Below are positions 53,308 through 61,599 of a stretch of DNA of 64,000 nt, piece after piece (position 1 is the stretch's first letter; every line of letters starts with the position of its first letter). Both the position numbers and the translations under genes were made by a program. The stretch lies in contig NZ_KB910934.1 of assembly GCF_000383235.1 (NCBI RefSeq), forward strand, positions 32,159 through 96,158. The letters run 5' to 3'. The DNA comes from Bacillus sp. 123MFChir2. GTDB lineage: Bacteria; Bacillota; Bacilli; Bacillales; Bacillaceae_G. The notes beneath the pieces are model-generated. The model made no database searches and was not told the DNA's origin. It was given only the letters and a program-made list of their open reading frames with translations.

Positions 53308-53324
53308 AGTTTTTATTAGTCAAG

Positions 53325-53356
53325 AAAACGCAGGGTCTTCGAAATCCTGCGTTTTT
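53325..53356 (+). terminator. Terminator of the serine hydrolase gene
   Basis: AAAACGCAGG/CCTGCGTTTT stem with T-tract, 17 bases after the stop. Confidence 0.85.
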
Positions 53357-53411
53357 TAATACTTTTCTTCTTTCATATATACACCCGCTAATCAATATCA
53401 ATTGTCCTATA

Positions 53412-53543
53412 TTATTTACTTACTTTTATTTCCTTCGCAAACCATAGGTTAACACTTTCGAAAAACTTTGCACCGTTTTTAATCATACCCAAAGCATCAT
53501 CTACAAAATTTTTATCCAGATAATATCTTTCAGCACATTCCAC
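53412..53543 (-). other. Open stretch in alternate frame after the 53.5 kb hydrolase
   Basis: 43 sense codons (from GTG at 53543; YYLDKNFVDDALGMIKNGAK in the middle) overlap the hydrolase end. It could be the true C terminus displaced by a frameshift or a chance frame. No ribosome binding site of its own is evident. Confidence 0.35.
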
Positions 53544-54564
53544 GTATTATCTCGCCAATAATACCCTTCATTTGATGAACTCCTAAATCGGTATTTGTCA
53601 TAATAACCACACCAGTTCCTAAATATGGATAAGCTACAAGCATACATTGAAATCCAACTCCCCAACCAAGTGAAGAAAATTCAATTTCTTGTTCTGTACC
53701 ATCAAGAAAAACACCTAAGCCCGCCCATTCTTTACACCCTTGTGAAGTAATGAGTTCTGTTGCCTTATTTTCAGAAAGACCTATTTTACTTTTACCTTTT
53801 AACGAATTCATGACTTCAATTACCAAAATAGCTAAATCTGTTGGTGTTGTCCAAAGTCCAGCAGCTGCTGGATATGGATAAATTGGATATTCGCTCGAAA
53901 CGACTTCCCCTTTTTTATTATGACCACAAGAAAATCGCCCGCTACTTCCTGTTAATGCTGTTAGTCCAAATGTACTGTTTTTCATATGTAACGGTTCAAA
54001 TATAAGCTCGTCTATTAACACCTCAAAAGGTTTACCACAAACATCTTCTATTACTTGCTGTATGATACAAAAACCTGCATCGGAATATTGAAAGTCGCTT
54101 TCTGGTTCATATTTCACTTCAATGCGTTCTTTACAATATGGGGTTTTTCCTTCTAATAATTCAACCATTGTAGGTTCGCCTAGAGTGGAATTATATTCGT
54201 AAAAACTCCCTTCAGGATCGATAATTCCAGATTGATGGCTAAGTAATGTTCGTAACGTAACTTTTTTATTTTGCGTATATTCATTTTCAAGAAGCATCCA
54301 AGATATAAGTCTATCATTTATATCCTCATCTAAATAAAGGATTCCTTGTTCGGTTAACTTTAAAACTAGCATTGCTGTTAAAAACTTACTAATCGAACAA
54401 GCATTAAAAATAGAATTACTGTTTACACTTCTATTCGTTCCCGCTTTCATGACACCAAATTCTTTTGTCATATGTACTTCACCATTTTCAATGAAAGCAA
54501 TGCTTAAACCTGATACATTATAGTGCTCCATACGCTCAGAAATATTTATACTCCTGAATTCCAC
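53530..54564 (-). CDS. Beta-lactamase-fold serine hydrolase, possibly 3'-frameshifted
   Basis: A 344-residue hydrolase of the same superfamily. Catalytic SISK in NACSISKFLTA (~57), YSD in FQYSDAGFC (~160), and a GWGVGF stretch where the third motif (HxG/KTG) is expected, so that motif is atypical. GTG start nine bases after GGAGG. It stops at TGC-TGA, but a 43-codon open stretch continues in another frame to 53412, suggesting a frameshift near the end. No signal peptide. Substrate unknown. Confidence 0.82.
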   Translation of the reverse strand: MEFRSINISERMEHYNVSGLSIAFIENGEVHMTKEFGVMKAGTNRSVNSNSIFNACSISKFLTAMLVLKLTEQGILYLDEDINDRLISWMLLENEYTQNKKVTLRTLLSHQSGIIDPEGSFYEYNSTLGEPTMVELLEGKTPYCKERIEVKYEPESDFQYSDAGFCIIQQVIEDVCGKPFEVLIDELIFEPLHMKNSTFGLTALTGSSGRFSCGHNKKGEVVSSEYPIYPYPAAAGLWTTPTDLAILVIEVMNSLKGKSKIGLSENKATELITSQGCKEWAGLGVFLDGTEQEIEFSSLGWGVGFQCMLVAYPYLGTGVVIMTNTDLGVHQMKGIIGEIIRGMC

Positions 54565-54649
54565 ACCAAAACACCTCCATATTATTCCATGTAAATTTCA
54601 ATAAAAGAATATATGTTCGTAAATCGTTTTTATCCTATCTTAGGTAATT

Positions 54650-54766
54650 AAATGGCAGAATATTAACGATGTTGCGGGTCCTTATGTAAAATATTTTGCT
54701 ATAGGTGCAGTGTGTCTTGCTGTTTTCTATTTTATTGTAAAGACATTAATGAAAAAACGTGGTTAG
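54650..54766 (+). pseudogene. C-terminal relic of a membrane protein
   Basis: The frame reads NINDVAGPYVKYFAIGAVCL, then AVFYFIVKTLMKKRG-stop: one final membrane helix with a basic tail, as at the end of a transporter. No start or upstream sequence remains. Family not identifiable. Confidence 0.5.
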
Positions 54767-54866
54767 TAATGTATTATTAATGATGGGAACATCTCAATTA
54801 TTTAGTGGAACTAGATTATTCTCTCTTCTATTTGTCTCGTTTCGCAGTATATTCATTCATCAAAAA

Positions 54867-54900
54867 CAGAACAGCTAATTTATGAATATTAGCTGTTCTG
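54867..54900. terminator. Hairpin CAGAACAGCTAAT/ATTAGCTGTTCTG
   Basis: Perfect 13-base stem with an eight-base loop. Likely the terminator of the lost plus-strand gene. Confidence 0.65.
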
Positions 54901-55014
54901 TCCTTGGTCAGTTTTTATTTGATGCATTTATTTGTATTTAAAATTCAATATGATGAATACCAGGTTCAAACGTTTTCTCCAACATACTCCCCTTACTCCC
55001 TTTTCCACTTCACA

Positions 55015-55644
55015 TTATTGTGAATGTACAACACTTACAATTTCTTCTGGCTCATTGACAATGTAATTCGGAGATTCAGCCTGTACTGTTTCTATCACAT
55101 CATATCCCCAGCTTACCCAAATAACTTCTACACCAACTTTTTTACAAGAGACAATGTCTCGAAGTTCGTCTCCTACGTATATCACATCGGAATTTTTTAG
55201 TTTCTTTTCTTTTAGAAATTTCTTTATCATTTTATCTTTTCCGAATATATTATGGGAACAAAAAACATCATGAATATAATCAATTTCATTCTGACGTAAA
55301 AATTCCCGAATATGCTCCTCAGCGTTCGATGATACAATGATAATTTCATAACCGCTCTCTTTCAACGTCTGCAAAACATCTCTAATTCCATCAAACAAAG
55401 AAAGACTTTGAATCGATGGCTGATATAATTTATAGAACTCTAATGCGATCATAGGGATTTTATAGAGGGGTACGTGAAGCAATTTACATCTCTCTGGAAT
55501 TGATAACTTCCGCAATGCTTCAACATCCTCTTCTTTTACCTGTTTAAAACGGTGTTTCTCTGCTATTTCATTGAAAATAGGGATAAAAATATCTTTAGAA
55601 TCTACTAAAGTACCGTCAAAATCAAACATAACATATTTACTCAT
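55015..55644 (-). CDS. HAD-family hydrolase (phosphatase-like)
   Basis: A 209-residue HAD. Motif I MFDFDGTLVDS (~6-16), motif II IIVSSNAEEH (~100), Lys of motif III in FGKDKMIKKF (~133), motif IV VIYVGDELRDIVSCKK (~151). Substrate unknown. The ATG at 55644 follows AAGGAG. Confidence 0.88.
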   Translation of the reverse strand: MSKYVMFDFDGTLVDSKDIFIPIFNEIAEKHRFKQVKEEDVEALRKLSIPERCKLLHVPLYKIPMIALEFYKLYQPSIQSLSLFDGIRDVLQTLKESGYEIIIVSSNAEEHIREFLRQNEIDYIHDVFCSHNIFGKDKMIKKFLKEKKLKNSDVIYVGDELRDIVSCKKVGVEVIWVSWGYDVIETVQAESPNYIVNEPEEIVSVVHSQ

Positions 55645-55724
55645 TACCAATGCTCCTTGCTATCATTTTCTTTATTCTTAAGAATTCTCTTTCAATATGG
55701 ATATAACCTTTTATTTACAAAAAA

Positions 55725-55749
55725 AGAACAAGGCATCTCTCCTTGTTCT
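55725..55749 (-). terminator. Terminator of ypjP
   Basis: AGAACAAGG/CCTTGTTCT stem followed by TTTTTTT on the minus strand. Confidence 0.85.
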
Positions 55750-55756
55750 CCTTTTC

Positions 55757-56332
55757 CTATGACAGCCATTGCGGCGGTGTATTTGTATTCCAATAAATAT
55801 CACCAAGCTCATGATGTGCTGTAAAGTTATCATCATAACGATGGTAATGAAAATTAAAATAATGACCATCTTGCGGGGGGTGATCTCGTCTTACGTGAAA
55901 ACGGAGTAAATCATCACCAGTTTTTGTATCATAAACATGAAAAATCTTTTCATGTTTCCCGCCGGCTGGTTTTTGTGAAATTGCCAAAGACTGTAACGAT
56001 TCTTCTGATGTATAATTCGCAAGATCTGCAAGTGCTTCTTCTATTTTCGGCAATATCACATCTTTAAACTCATCTTCAATTATTGGGCCAATTTTCGATC
56101 CGAATTTCTCCATCGATTGCCGCTCAGCTTCTTGCATCGCATAAGTAAGAAATACTTCTGAACCTATTTCATTTGACTTTTCATCCAGTGTATACGAGGG
56201 TTGCTCTAGATTTTGTTGTTTTGCAGGCTTGTCCGCTTTTGCAGTATCAAGCAGTACAGAAGGAGGTGTTACTAATCCAAATGTAAATACAGTAATTAAC
56301 GCGACGAGTGTCTTTTTCATCCAATTTGGCAT
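55757..56332 (-). CDS. ypjP: YpjP family exported protein
   Basis: A 191-residue protein with a signal peptide (KKTLVALITVFTFGLVTPPS, cleavage near AKA-DK). The YpjP domain ends with a His/aromatic-rich region (FNFHYHRYDDNFTAHHELGDIYWN). Function unknown. In B. subtilis ypjP lies next to thyB-dfrA; here it is about 4 kb away on the same strand, with the two hydrolases and relics inserted between. Confidence 0.88.
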   Translation of the reverse strand: MPNWMKKTLVALITVFTFGLVTPPSVLLDTAKADKPAKQQNLEQPSYTLDEKSNEIGSEVFLTYAMQEAERQSMEKFGSKIGPIIEDEFKDVILPKIEEALADLANYTSEESLQSLAISQKPAGGKHEKIFHVYDTKTGDDLLRFHVRRDHPPQDGHYFNFHYHRYDDNFTAHHELGDIYWNTNTPPQWLS

Positions 56333-56503
56333 GTTGTATCCCTCCCTTTCTTTTTATATTTTTATGACTATTTCTTCTATTATACAAAATGATGCCAATT
56401 TTTGCACTTTACAAATTTATTAATGTTAACATGCTTTGAATTTGAAATAGTAAGATTTCATATAATAAATATTATTCCTTAATTTTACTAGGAGGGTTTC
56501 CAT

Positions 56504-56581
56504 TTGAGCCTTGACCTACTCTTTTCAGCCGTAAGCATTTGTGTTCTCTTCTATTTTATGTATGTATCGATTACAGATTAA
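56504..56581 (+). CDS. Tiny membrane peptide, 25 aa
   Basis: TTG start three to eight bases after AGGAGGGTT, then 25 codons: SLDLLFSAVSICVLFYFMYV forms a single membrane helix. Upstream, TTGAAT (56436) and TATAAT (56461) with a 19-base gap form a plausible sigma-A promoter. A strong terminator follows the stop by one base. The promoter-RBS-ORF-terminator layout makes a real gene likely despite its size. Confidence 0.55.
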   Translation: MSLDLLFSAVSICVLFYFMYVSITD

Positions 56582-56582
56582 C

Positions 56583-56608
56583 AAAAAAGAGCTATCCAGC
56601 TCTTTTTT
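56583..56608. terminator. Shared terminator of tiny peptide and Ecs-like permease
   Basis: AAAAAAGAGCT/AGCTCTTTTTT stem between convergent genes. Confidence 0.85.
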
Positions 56609-57809
56609 TATTAGGAATAAATAGAATCCACACTGTTAATCCAATTACAATCCCTGCACAAACTACAGCAGGAATCAAATAAAAATGAGCTAGTGCTGCA
56701 ATGCCATATACACATAAAGCGGGTATAAAGAGATATGCTTTTGCTTTCTGTGACAGCCATAGTTTCTTCCCTTCTGAACAATATAACTGTAAAAAGAGTT
56801 TCTCTGAAAAAACTTTCCATTTTCCGCTCGAATAACGATAGATTGCAAATAACGCAAACGAAATAACGATTACAGCAATCCACCACGGCGTACGCCAAAT
56901 AGCAATTGCGCTTACAATGATAATCTGAATGTAAAAACCACTTGCATCACCCGAACGAAAATATTCCTTTAGAAAAGCTTCAATAATTCTAGCGTCATTG
57001 TCCTTTCCTAATAATATACGTTTAGAACGCGGAAATAACCACGGCTTCGCTGTATTTGTAGGTTTTTGTACTTGGCCCCCCATTGCTATTATTTGTGATG
57101 TCCATCTCATTGCTTCTCCTTTTTCTTTTTCAGTTTCTTTAAAGAAGAAGCGATGATACTCCCTTTTTTCTTTTACTAAGAAAAAACTTATGATAAAGAG
57201 AAGGAGAAAGAACAAAATTGCATAAAAAGACTGTTGTAATATGTATCTACATGTTATGCCTACATATATAGTACCTATAAAAAAGAAAATATTTTTAATA
57301 ATAATCACTTGCCACTGTTTATGAAACCGAACATCAATATACCGTTGTAGCACGGAAACTGTGAAACGAAAGCAAGTCAAAAAGACAAAACAGATAAAAG
57401 CCTGTATTCCTGTTCCATGTAAACCTTTCAAAAAGATGGGTAGGAATAGTATTGTTACAAGTCCACTTGTGAAACAAATACGACAAAAAGAATATATCAT
57501 TCCGTATTTCATCATTTGTTTAATCCGATCTGGAAATTGAATTAAAAACAAACTGTCTGCTTGTTCCAAAAATGAACGTACACTTCTTGAAAACGTTGTG
57601 CTGTAAAGGATAAAAAGCCCGATAAACCAATATAATATATCTTCATCTTCTGGTCCATTGTTCCAAAGTGAAGCGTAGTATATCCAACTAAATACAAGTG
57701 CTGGAACAACTCCATATAATGCGATCGTCCAATCAACAACAGAACGCACTGCTTTCCATTTTCGTTTTAATTCATAAAAGAGTCTCTTATAAAATAATGT
57801 TCTAATCAT
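56592..57809 (-). CDS. EcsB/YthQ-like ABC transporter permease
   Basis: A 405-residue protein with about eight hydrophobic helices and a cytoplasmic basic N terminus (FYKRLFYELKRKWKAVRS), as in EcsB. Helices cluster at ~28-75, 110-150, 170-215 and 290-400. Works with the ATPase encoded just upstream (8-base overlap). EcsAB affects protein secretion and cell-surface processes; YthPQ is the paralogue. Substrate unknown. Confidence 0.88.
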   Translation of the reverse strand: MIRTLFYKRLFYELKRKWKAVRSVVDWTIALYGVVPALVFSWIYYASLWNNGPEDEDILYWFIGLFILYSTTFSRSVRSFLEQADSLFLIQFPDRIKQMMKYGMIYSFCRICFTSGLVTILFLPIFLKGLHGTGIQAFICFVFLTCFRFTVSVLQRYIDVRFHKQWQVIIIKNIFFFIGTIYVGITCRYILQQSFYAILFFLLLFIISFFLVKEKREYHRFFFKETEKEKGEAMRWTSQIIAMGGQVQKPTNTAKPWLFPRSKRILLGKDNDARIIEAFLKEYFRSGDASGFYIQIIIVSAIAIWRTPWWIAVIVISFALFAIYRYSSGKWKVFSEKLFLQLYCSEGKKLWLSQKAKAYLFIPALCVYGIAALAHFYLIPAVVCAGIVIGLTVWILFIPNKKRAG

Positions 57810-58512
57810 GTTGCTCCCGCCTTACAATCACATCAAAACAATCTAACAACGTACCTTCTGGCATATTAGCAAGCGTTTGAATACTACGTAAATCTCCATT
57901 TGCAAATAACGTTCCTTCTGAAATTAATAAGAAACGCTCACATATTCTTTCTGCTGTATCTAACACATGTGTACAAAGTAAAATGCCTGCCCCGCGCTCT
58001 TTTTCTTTATACAAAAAATTGAGAAAATCACGTGTTGCCGTCGGATCTAATCCAATAAACGGCTCATCAATAATATAAAAATCAGGCTCTGTTAAAAAAG
58101 CTAAAATGAGCATTGACTTTTGTTTCATTCCTTTTGAAAACTTCGATAAATATTCATGCTTATGCTTGTCCATCCGAAATGTACGCAACAACTCATCCGC
58201 CTTTATTTCCCAGCTTCCTGATTTAACATCCCTAGCAGCCATTAAAAGGTCAATATGCTCCCATAATGTTAAGTAATCATAATACGTTGGATGTTCTGGT
58301 ACATAGGCATACGGATTCTTTTTCTCTCCAAATGAGATTTCCCCGTCTATATGTGCCAATAATCCAAGAATTGCTTTTATCGTTGTACTCTTTCCTGCTC
58401 CGTTTGCACCAATTAAAGCAACGAGTTCACCTTTTTCAATTGAAAAAGCAATGTTATGTATCGTTTGCTCTCCATATTCGTATCCAGCTGAATTTATATT
58501 TACTTGCAGCAA
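57802..58512 (-). CDS. EcsA/YthP-like ABC transporter ATPase
   Basis: A 236-residue ATPase. Walker A GANGAGKSTT (~36-45), signature FSKGMKQKSM (~129, SKGMKQK in place of LSGGQ as in EcsA), Walker B FYIIDEPFIGLDP (~148), H-loop LLCTHVLD. Operon with the permease. TTG/ATG-type start; ATG not evident at 58512 in the canonical position but frame begins MLQVNINSAG. Confidence 0.9.
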   Translation of the reverse strand: MLQVNINSAGYEYGEQTIHNIAFSIEKGELVALIGANGAGKSTTIKAILGLLAHIDGEISFGEKKNPYAYVPEHPTYYDYLTLWEHIDLLMAARDVKSGSWEIKADELLRTFRMDKHKHEYLSKFSKGMKQKSMLILAFLTEPDFYIIDEPFIGLDPTATRDFLNFLYKEKERGAGILLCTHVLDTAERICERFLLISEGTLFANGDLRSIQTLANMPEGTLLDCFDVIVRREQHD

Positions 58513-58595
58513 CTATATCCCTCTCCCTATGTAAACTTACAATAAATCCCTATGAAAATAATAACATATTTTTCAATAAAATGATTTTTCAATCT

Positions 58596-58790
58596 ATATA
58601 AATACAAATTAAAAAAACGACATAAAACCATCTTTTTTTTAAGTGGGTGAGAGCATCTGTCCATGCATAGAAGCGGTCAGTTCTTTTTCCTGCCACATGC
58701 TAAGTTTAAACAAAGGGATAAAGCGAGTGGAAGCTCCTTTTTTCTGCATAGCAACAATCTATATGTCGGAAAATCAAAATGGATTCATAT
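58596..58790 (-). repeat. Full-length bcr1 repeat, inverted orientation
   Basis: Complement of bcr1: begins TATATAAATACAAATTAAAAA, contains GTGGGTGAGAGCATCTGTCC, TTCCTGCCACATGC and GCATAGCAACAATCTATATG, and ends AAATCAAAATGGATTCATAT. Confidence 0.88.
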
Positions 58791-58937
58791 GATACGTAGT
58801 AAAGATACCATCCATAAGCAGGAAAATAAGCTCAATAATAGAATACTTTATATTCTGAGCTCAAAATATTTTTTTATTATTCCATTTACACCTTCTTATA
58901 AAACATTTCTAGCAAATGACGAGAAAGGATATTTACT

Positions 58938-59477
58938 ATGACAAATAAGCGAAACATCGAAGCTATTTTCATCGACCGCGATGGTACAATCGGCGGCGAT
59001 ACGACGATTCATTATCCTGGAGAGTTTCAGTTATTCCCATTTACTGAGATGGCTCTAAATAAACTGAAAGAACAAAACATACAACTATTTTCCTTTACAA
59101 ACCAACCGGGCATTGCGGATGGCAAAGCAACAACTGAAGACTTTATTCAAGAATTAAAAGCATTCGGTTTTGACGACATCTATCTTTGTCCACACCGGCA
59201 TAGTGATAGCTGCAATTGTCGTAAGCCAGAAACAGGAATGCTCCTTCAAGCAGCGAAAAATCATCATCTTGATTTAACAAAATGTGTGGTAATCGGCGAT
59301 CGATGGAGCGATATTGTTGCAGGTATAAAGGTCGGTGCCACGACAATTTTAGTACAAACAGGTGCCGGATACGATGCTCTGCGTACATACCGTCATAAAT
59401 GGGCGAACATGAATGCTGATTATATTGCTATAAATTTAGAGGATGCTGTTTCATGGATCTTTTCGCATTCTGTATAA
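58938..59477 (+). CDS. HAD-IIIA phosphatase, GmhB/HisB-N-like
   Basis: A 179-residue phosphatase. Nucleophile motif AIFIDRDGTIGGD (~9-21), SFTNQPG (motif II, ~52), zinc-loop CPHRHSDSCNCRKPETG (~90-106) and VIGDRWSDIVAGIKVG (motif IV). The Cys/His zinc loop is characteristic of heptose-bisphosphate or histidinol phosphatases. No heptose or histidine genes are nearby, so the substrate is open. AAAGGA precedes the ATG. Confidence 0.88.
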   Translation: MTNKRNIEAIFIDRDGTIGGDTTIHYPGEFQLFPFTEMALNKLKEQNIQLFSFTNQPGIADGKATTEDFIQELKAFGFDDIYLCPHRHSDSCNCRKPETGMLLQAAKNHHLDLTKCVVIGDRWSDIVAGIKVGATTILVQTGAGYDALRTYRHKWANMNADYIAINLEDAVSWIFSHSV

Positions 59478-59479
59478 AA

Positions 59480-59520
59480 ACAAAACAGCAATGCCATGTA
59501 AAACGGCATTGCTGTTTTGT
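59480..59520 (+). terminator. Terminator of the HAD-IIIA phosphatase gene
   Basis: ACAAAACAGCAATGCC/GGCATTGCTGTTTTGT perfect 16-base stem with T-tract. Confidence 0.9.
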
Positions 59521-59650
59521 CATTCCGATCGTTCTGCATACCTCATCTACAAAATACAAAAATTATATCTTTATAAAAAGCTCGTCCTTCCATATCCATA
59601 TGTTATGAAAATGAATTACACTATGTTTGGATATATATCACTAGTTATAT

Positions 59651-59842
59651 ATAAATCCATTTTGACTTTTTAACATATAGATTGCTGCTATGTAGAAAAA
59701 AGATTCTGCTACTTTCTTTCTCACTTTGTTTGAACTTCGCATGTGGCAGGAAAAGGCCCTGACCGCTTCCACGCATGGCCAGACGCTCTCACCCACCTAA
59801 ATGAAAAGGGGATTGTGTAAGTTTTTTAATTCGGATTTATAT
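59651..59842 (+). repeat. Full-length bcr1 repeat
   Basis: ATAAATCCATTTTGACTTTT at the left, GCATGTGGCAGGAAAAGGCC and CCAGACGCTCTCACCCACC inside, and TTTTTTAATTCGGATTTATAT at the right. It ends nine bases from the stop of the next (minus-strand) gene. Confidence 0.88.
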
Positions 59843-59850
59843 ATGGATTT

Positions 59851-60291
59851 TTACAAAGTTAATTCATAATGAAAATAGCGATCATCTCTTATATAACCAT
59901 TCCCTACATATAAACGCTGTGCCGCGGCATTATTTACTTCCGTTTGGAGCTTTAATCCTTTTGCTCCTGTATCCACTGCGAATTGCTTCGCCTTTGCTAA
60001 CAATTCTTTTCCTACTCCAGTTCCTCTTGCTTCTTTCCGTACAAATAAATCATTTAATATCCATAGCTTTTTCATCGAAATAGAAGAAAAAGAAGGATAT
60101 AGCTGTGTAAATCCAACGTATTTTCCATCTTCTACTGCCACAAAGATAATGGATTCTTTTCGCTCTATACGTTCACGTAAAAATTGTTCCGCTCTTTCAA
60201 TAGTAGAATCTTGTTTATAAAACACGCGGTACTCATTAAATAATAATGCTACTCCTTGTGAGTCTTCCATAGTTGCTTGATATATTTTCAC
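59851..60291 (-). CDS. GNAT family acetyltransferase
   Basis: A 146-residue enzyme. Motif A DLFVRKEARGTGVGKELLAKA (split VRKEARGTGVGKELL, ~92-106) and motif B with NNAAAQRLYVGNGYI are complete. GTG start (60291) six bases after AAAGGAAG. It overlaps the end of the disrupted trmO gene by four bases (GTGA-type overlap), so it was in that operon. Substrate unknown. Confidence 0.85.
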   Translation of the reverse strand: MKIYQATMEDSQGVALLFNEYRVFYKQDSTIERAEQFLRERIERKESIIFVAVEDGKYVGFTQLYPSFSSISMKKLWILNDLFVRKEARGTGVGKELLAKAKQFAVDTGAKGLKLQTEVNNAAAQRLYVGNGYIRDDRYFHYELTL

Positions 60292-60761
60292 TTCGCTTCG
60301 CTTCCTTTCCAATAGTTCTTCATTAAATCCGTTGCCCAGTCTGGCTGTTTAATTTCTTCTTTTGGTAAAAACTCTTTCATAACTGGTTTCATATCTAAAA
60401 TAAGGGTACCATCAATCGCATCTAACCCTTGCACAACTAAGCACTTTCCTTCTCTTCGTACGACTTTTACAATCGTAGCACCTAGTCGATTCGGACAATT
60501 TTTCCCCCGCTGTGCAAAAATACCTACTTTCGGATATTCTTCATTATTTCGAGGATGTCTTGCTGTGTACCGAATGTTCTCTTCTCTCACTCTATTAAAA
60601 TAAAAAATTACTTCAATATGTGAAAATCGTTCAATCCCTTACAAACTCTCTTCTGTATACAAATCTGCCAACTCAATAACAGATTCAATTTCTCCCCACA
60701 AATCATCTTCTACATTGATTCGTTCATTATGTACAAAAGCAATCGGTTGTAACGAAAACAT
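60288..60761 (-). pseudogene. trmO: tRNA methyltransferase TrmO (TsaA/YaeB) with premature stop
   Basis: Read from the ATG at 60761 (AAAGGGGATACG before it), the frame encodes QPIAFVHNERINVEDDLWGE and continues in phase to the end, except for a TAA at codon 41 (60639-60641). Downstream are IERFSHIEVIFYFN, ARHPRNNEEYPKVGIFAQRG and GLDAIDGTLILDMKPV, all TrmO landmarks. The SAM-site motif RPN is changed to CPN (NCPNRLG). TrmO methylates t6A37 of tRNA. A restart at GTG 60590 could give a 100-residue fragment lacking the first third. Confidence 0.88.
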
Positions 60762-60890
60762 CGTATCCCCTTTTTGTAACCACTTACATTATAATATATT
60801 TTCTGAATATTTTCCACGAATATTGTTTCAGTTTACATAATAATATTATAAAAATAGAAGAGAGTACATATGCTCTCTTCTATCTTAAGG

Positions 60891-61435
60891 TTATACAAGA
60901 CCTGTTAAGCTATACATGCCAATTACAACAAATACAGTTGCTGTTTTAATAATTGTAATCGCAAAAATATCCCGATATGATTGTTTATGCGTTAATCCAG
61001 TTACCGCAAGTAATGTAATAACAGCTCCGTTATGCGGCAATGTATCCATCCCCCCGGAAGCCGAACCTGTTATACCTGCAAGTACATTTGTTGTAATGGC
61101 CCCGTTAATTAGTGGATTTGTAAAAGTAGTTGAAATACCATCACGAATTACACCAAATCCATATTCTGCCCCTGTATTCATTGCTGCTAGTAACGCTCCG
61201 CCAATACTAGCATTTAACCCTGTTTGAAAGTCTACAAATACACAGGGAAATATAATTTAATGAAACCAACCATTTTCTCCATAAAAATATTTGAGAAAAA
61301 AGGCAAAACATAAGTCGGCTCTGTTAACAAAACAGCAAACAGAGCACAAATAGGTGCAAACAAAATAACAGAAAATCCGCGATACGCTACAAACATTAGC
61401 ATACTAAGTGCCAGTAAAATAATGACTAATTCCAT
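60891..61435 (-). pseudogene. gntP: GntP-family permease with large internal deletion
   Basis: The start (ATG 61435 after AAAGGAG; MELVIILLALSMLMFVAYRG..., to LYFPVYL-stop at 61232) is the first ~65 residues of a gluconate:H+ symporter. The next frame (FQTGLNASIGGALLAAMNTG, then GITGSASGGMDTLPHNGAV) is the C-terminal third, out of phase by one base. About 270 middle residues are missing. Nonfunctional. Confidence 0.88.
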
Positions 61436-61564
61436 GAGCTTCTCCTTTACAATTTCCAAGGAAATATTTATAGAATTTTCAGTTTATTTTAAAGTTCCAG
61501 TTTATAACTAAAATTCCTTTTTCAAACACTGAATATAGTCATTTTTACAACATCTCTATACAAA

Positions 61565-61592
61565 AAAAGACAAGGTATCAACCTTATCTTTT
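61565..61592 (-). terminator. Terminator of the HAD/methyltransferase unit
   Basis: AAAAGACAAGGT/ACCTTATCTTTT stem (one mismatch) with T-tract on the minus strand, seven bases after the stop. Confidence 0.8.
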
Positions 61593-61599
61593 CAATCAA

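Larger units (their letters stand above)
54565..55014. other. Intergenic region with membrane-protein relic
   Basis: 450 bases without an intact gene. It contains the relic at 54650, a hairpin at 54867, and a 15-codon minus-strand fragment near 54944-54990 (AAGGGGAGT then MLEKTFEPGIHHIEF) that may be the start of another lost gene. Confidence 0.4.

Noticed and set aside
51850-54564. The two beta-lactamase-fold genes as a recent duplication
   Set aside because: They differ in length, active-site motifs (SATK/YNN/HGG against SISK/YSD/GWG) and C-terminal domain; only superfamily similarity.
32661-59842. Repeated ~195 bp units considered as CRISPR or IS-derived elements
   Set aside because: Units are dispersed by kilobases, without regular spacers, cas genes or transposase; their ends fit bcr1.
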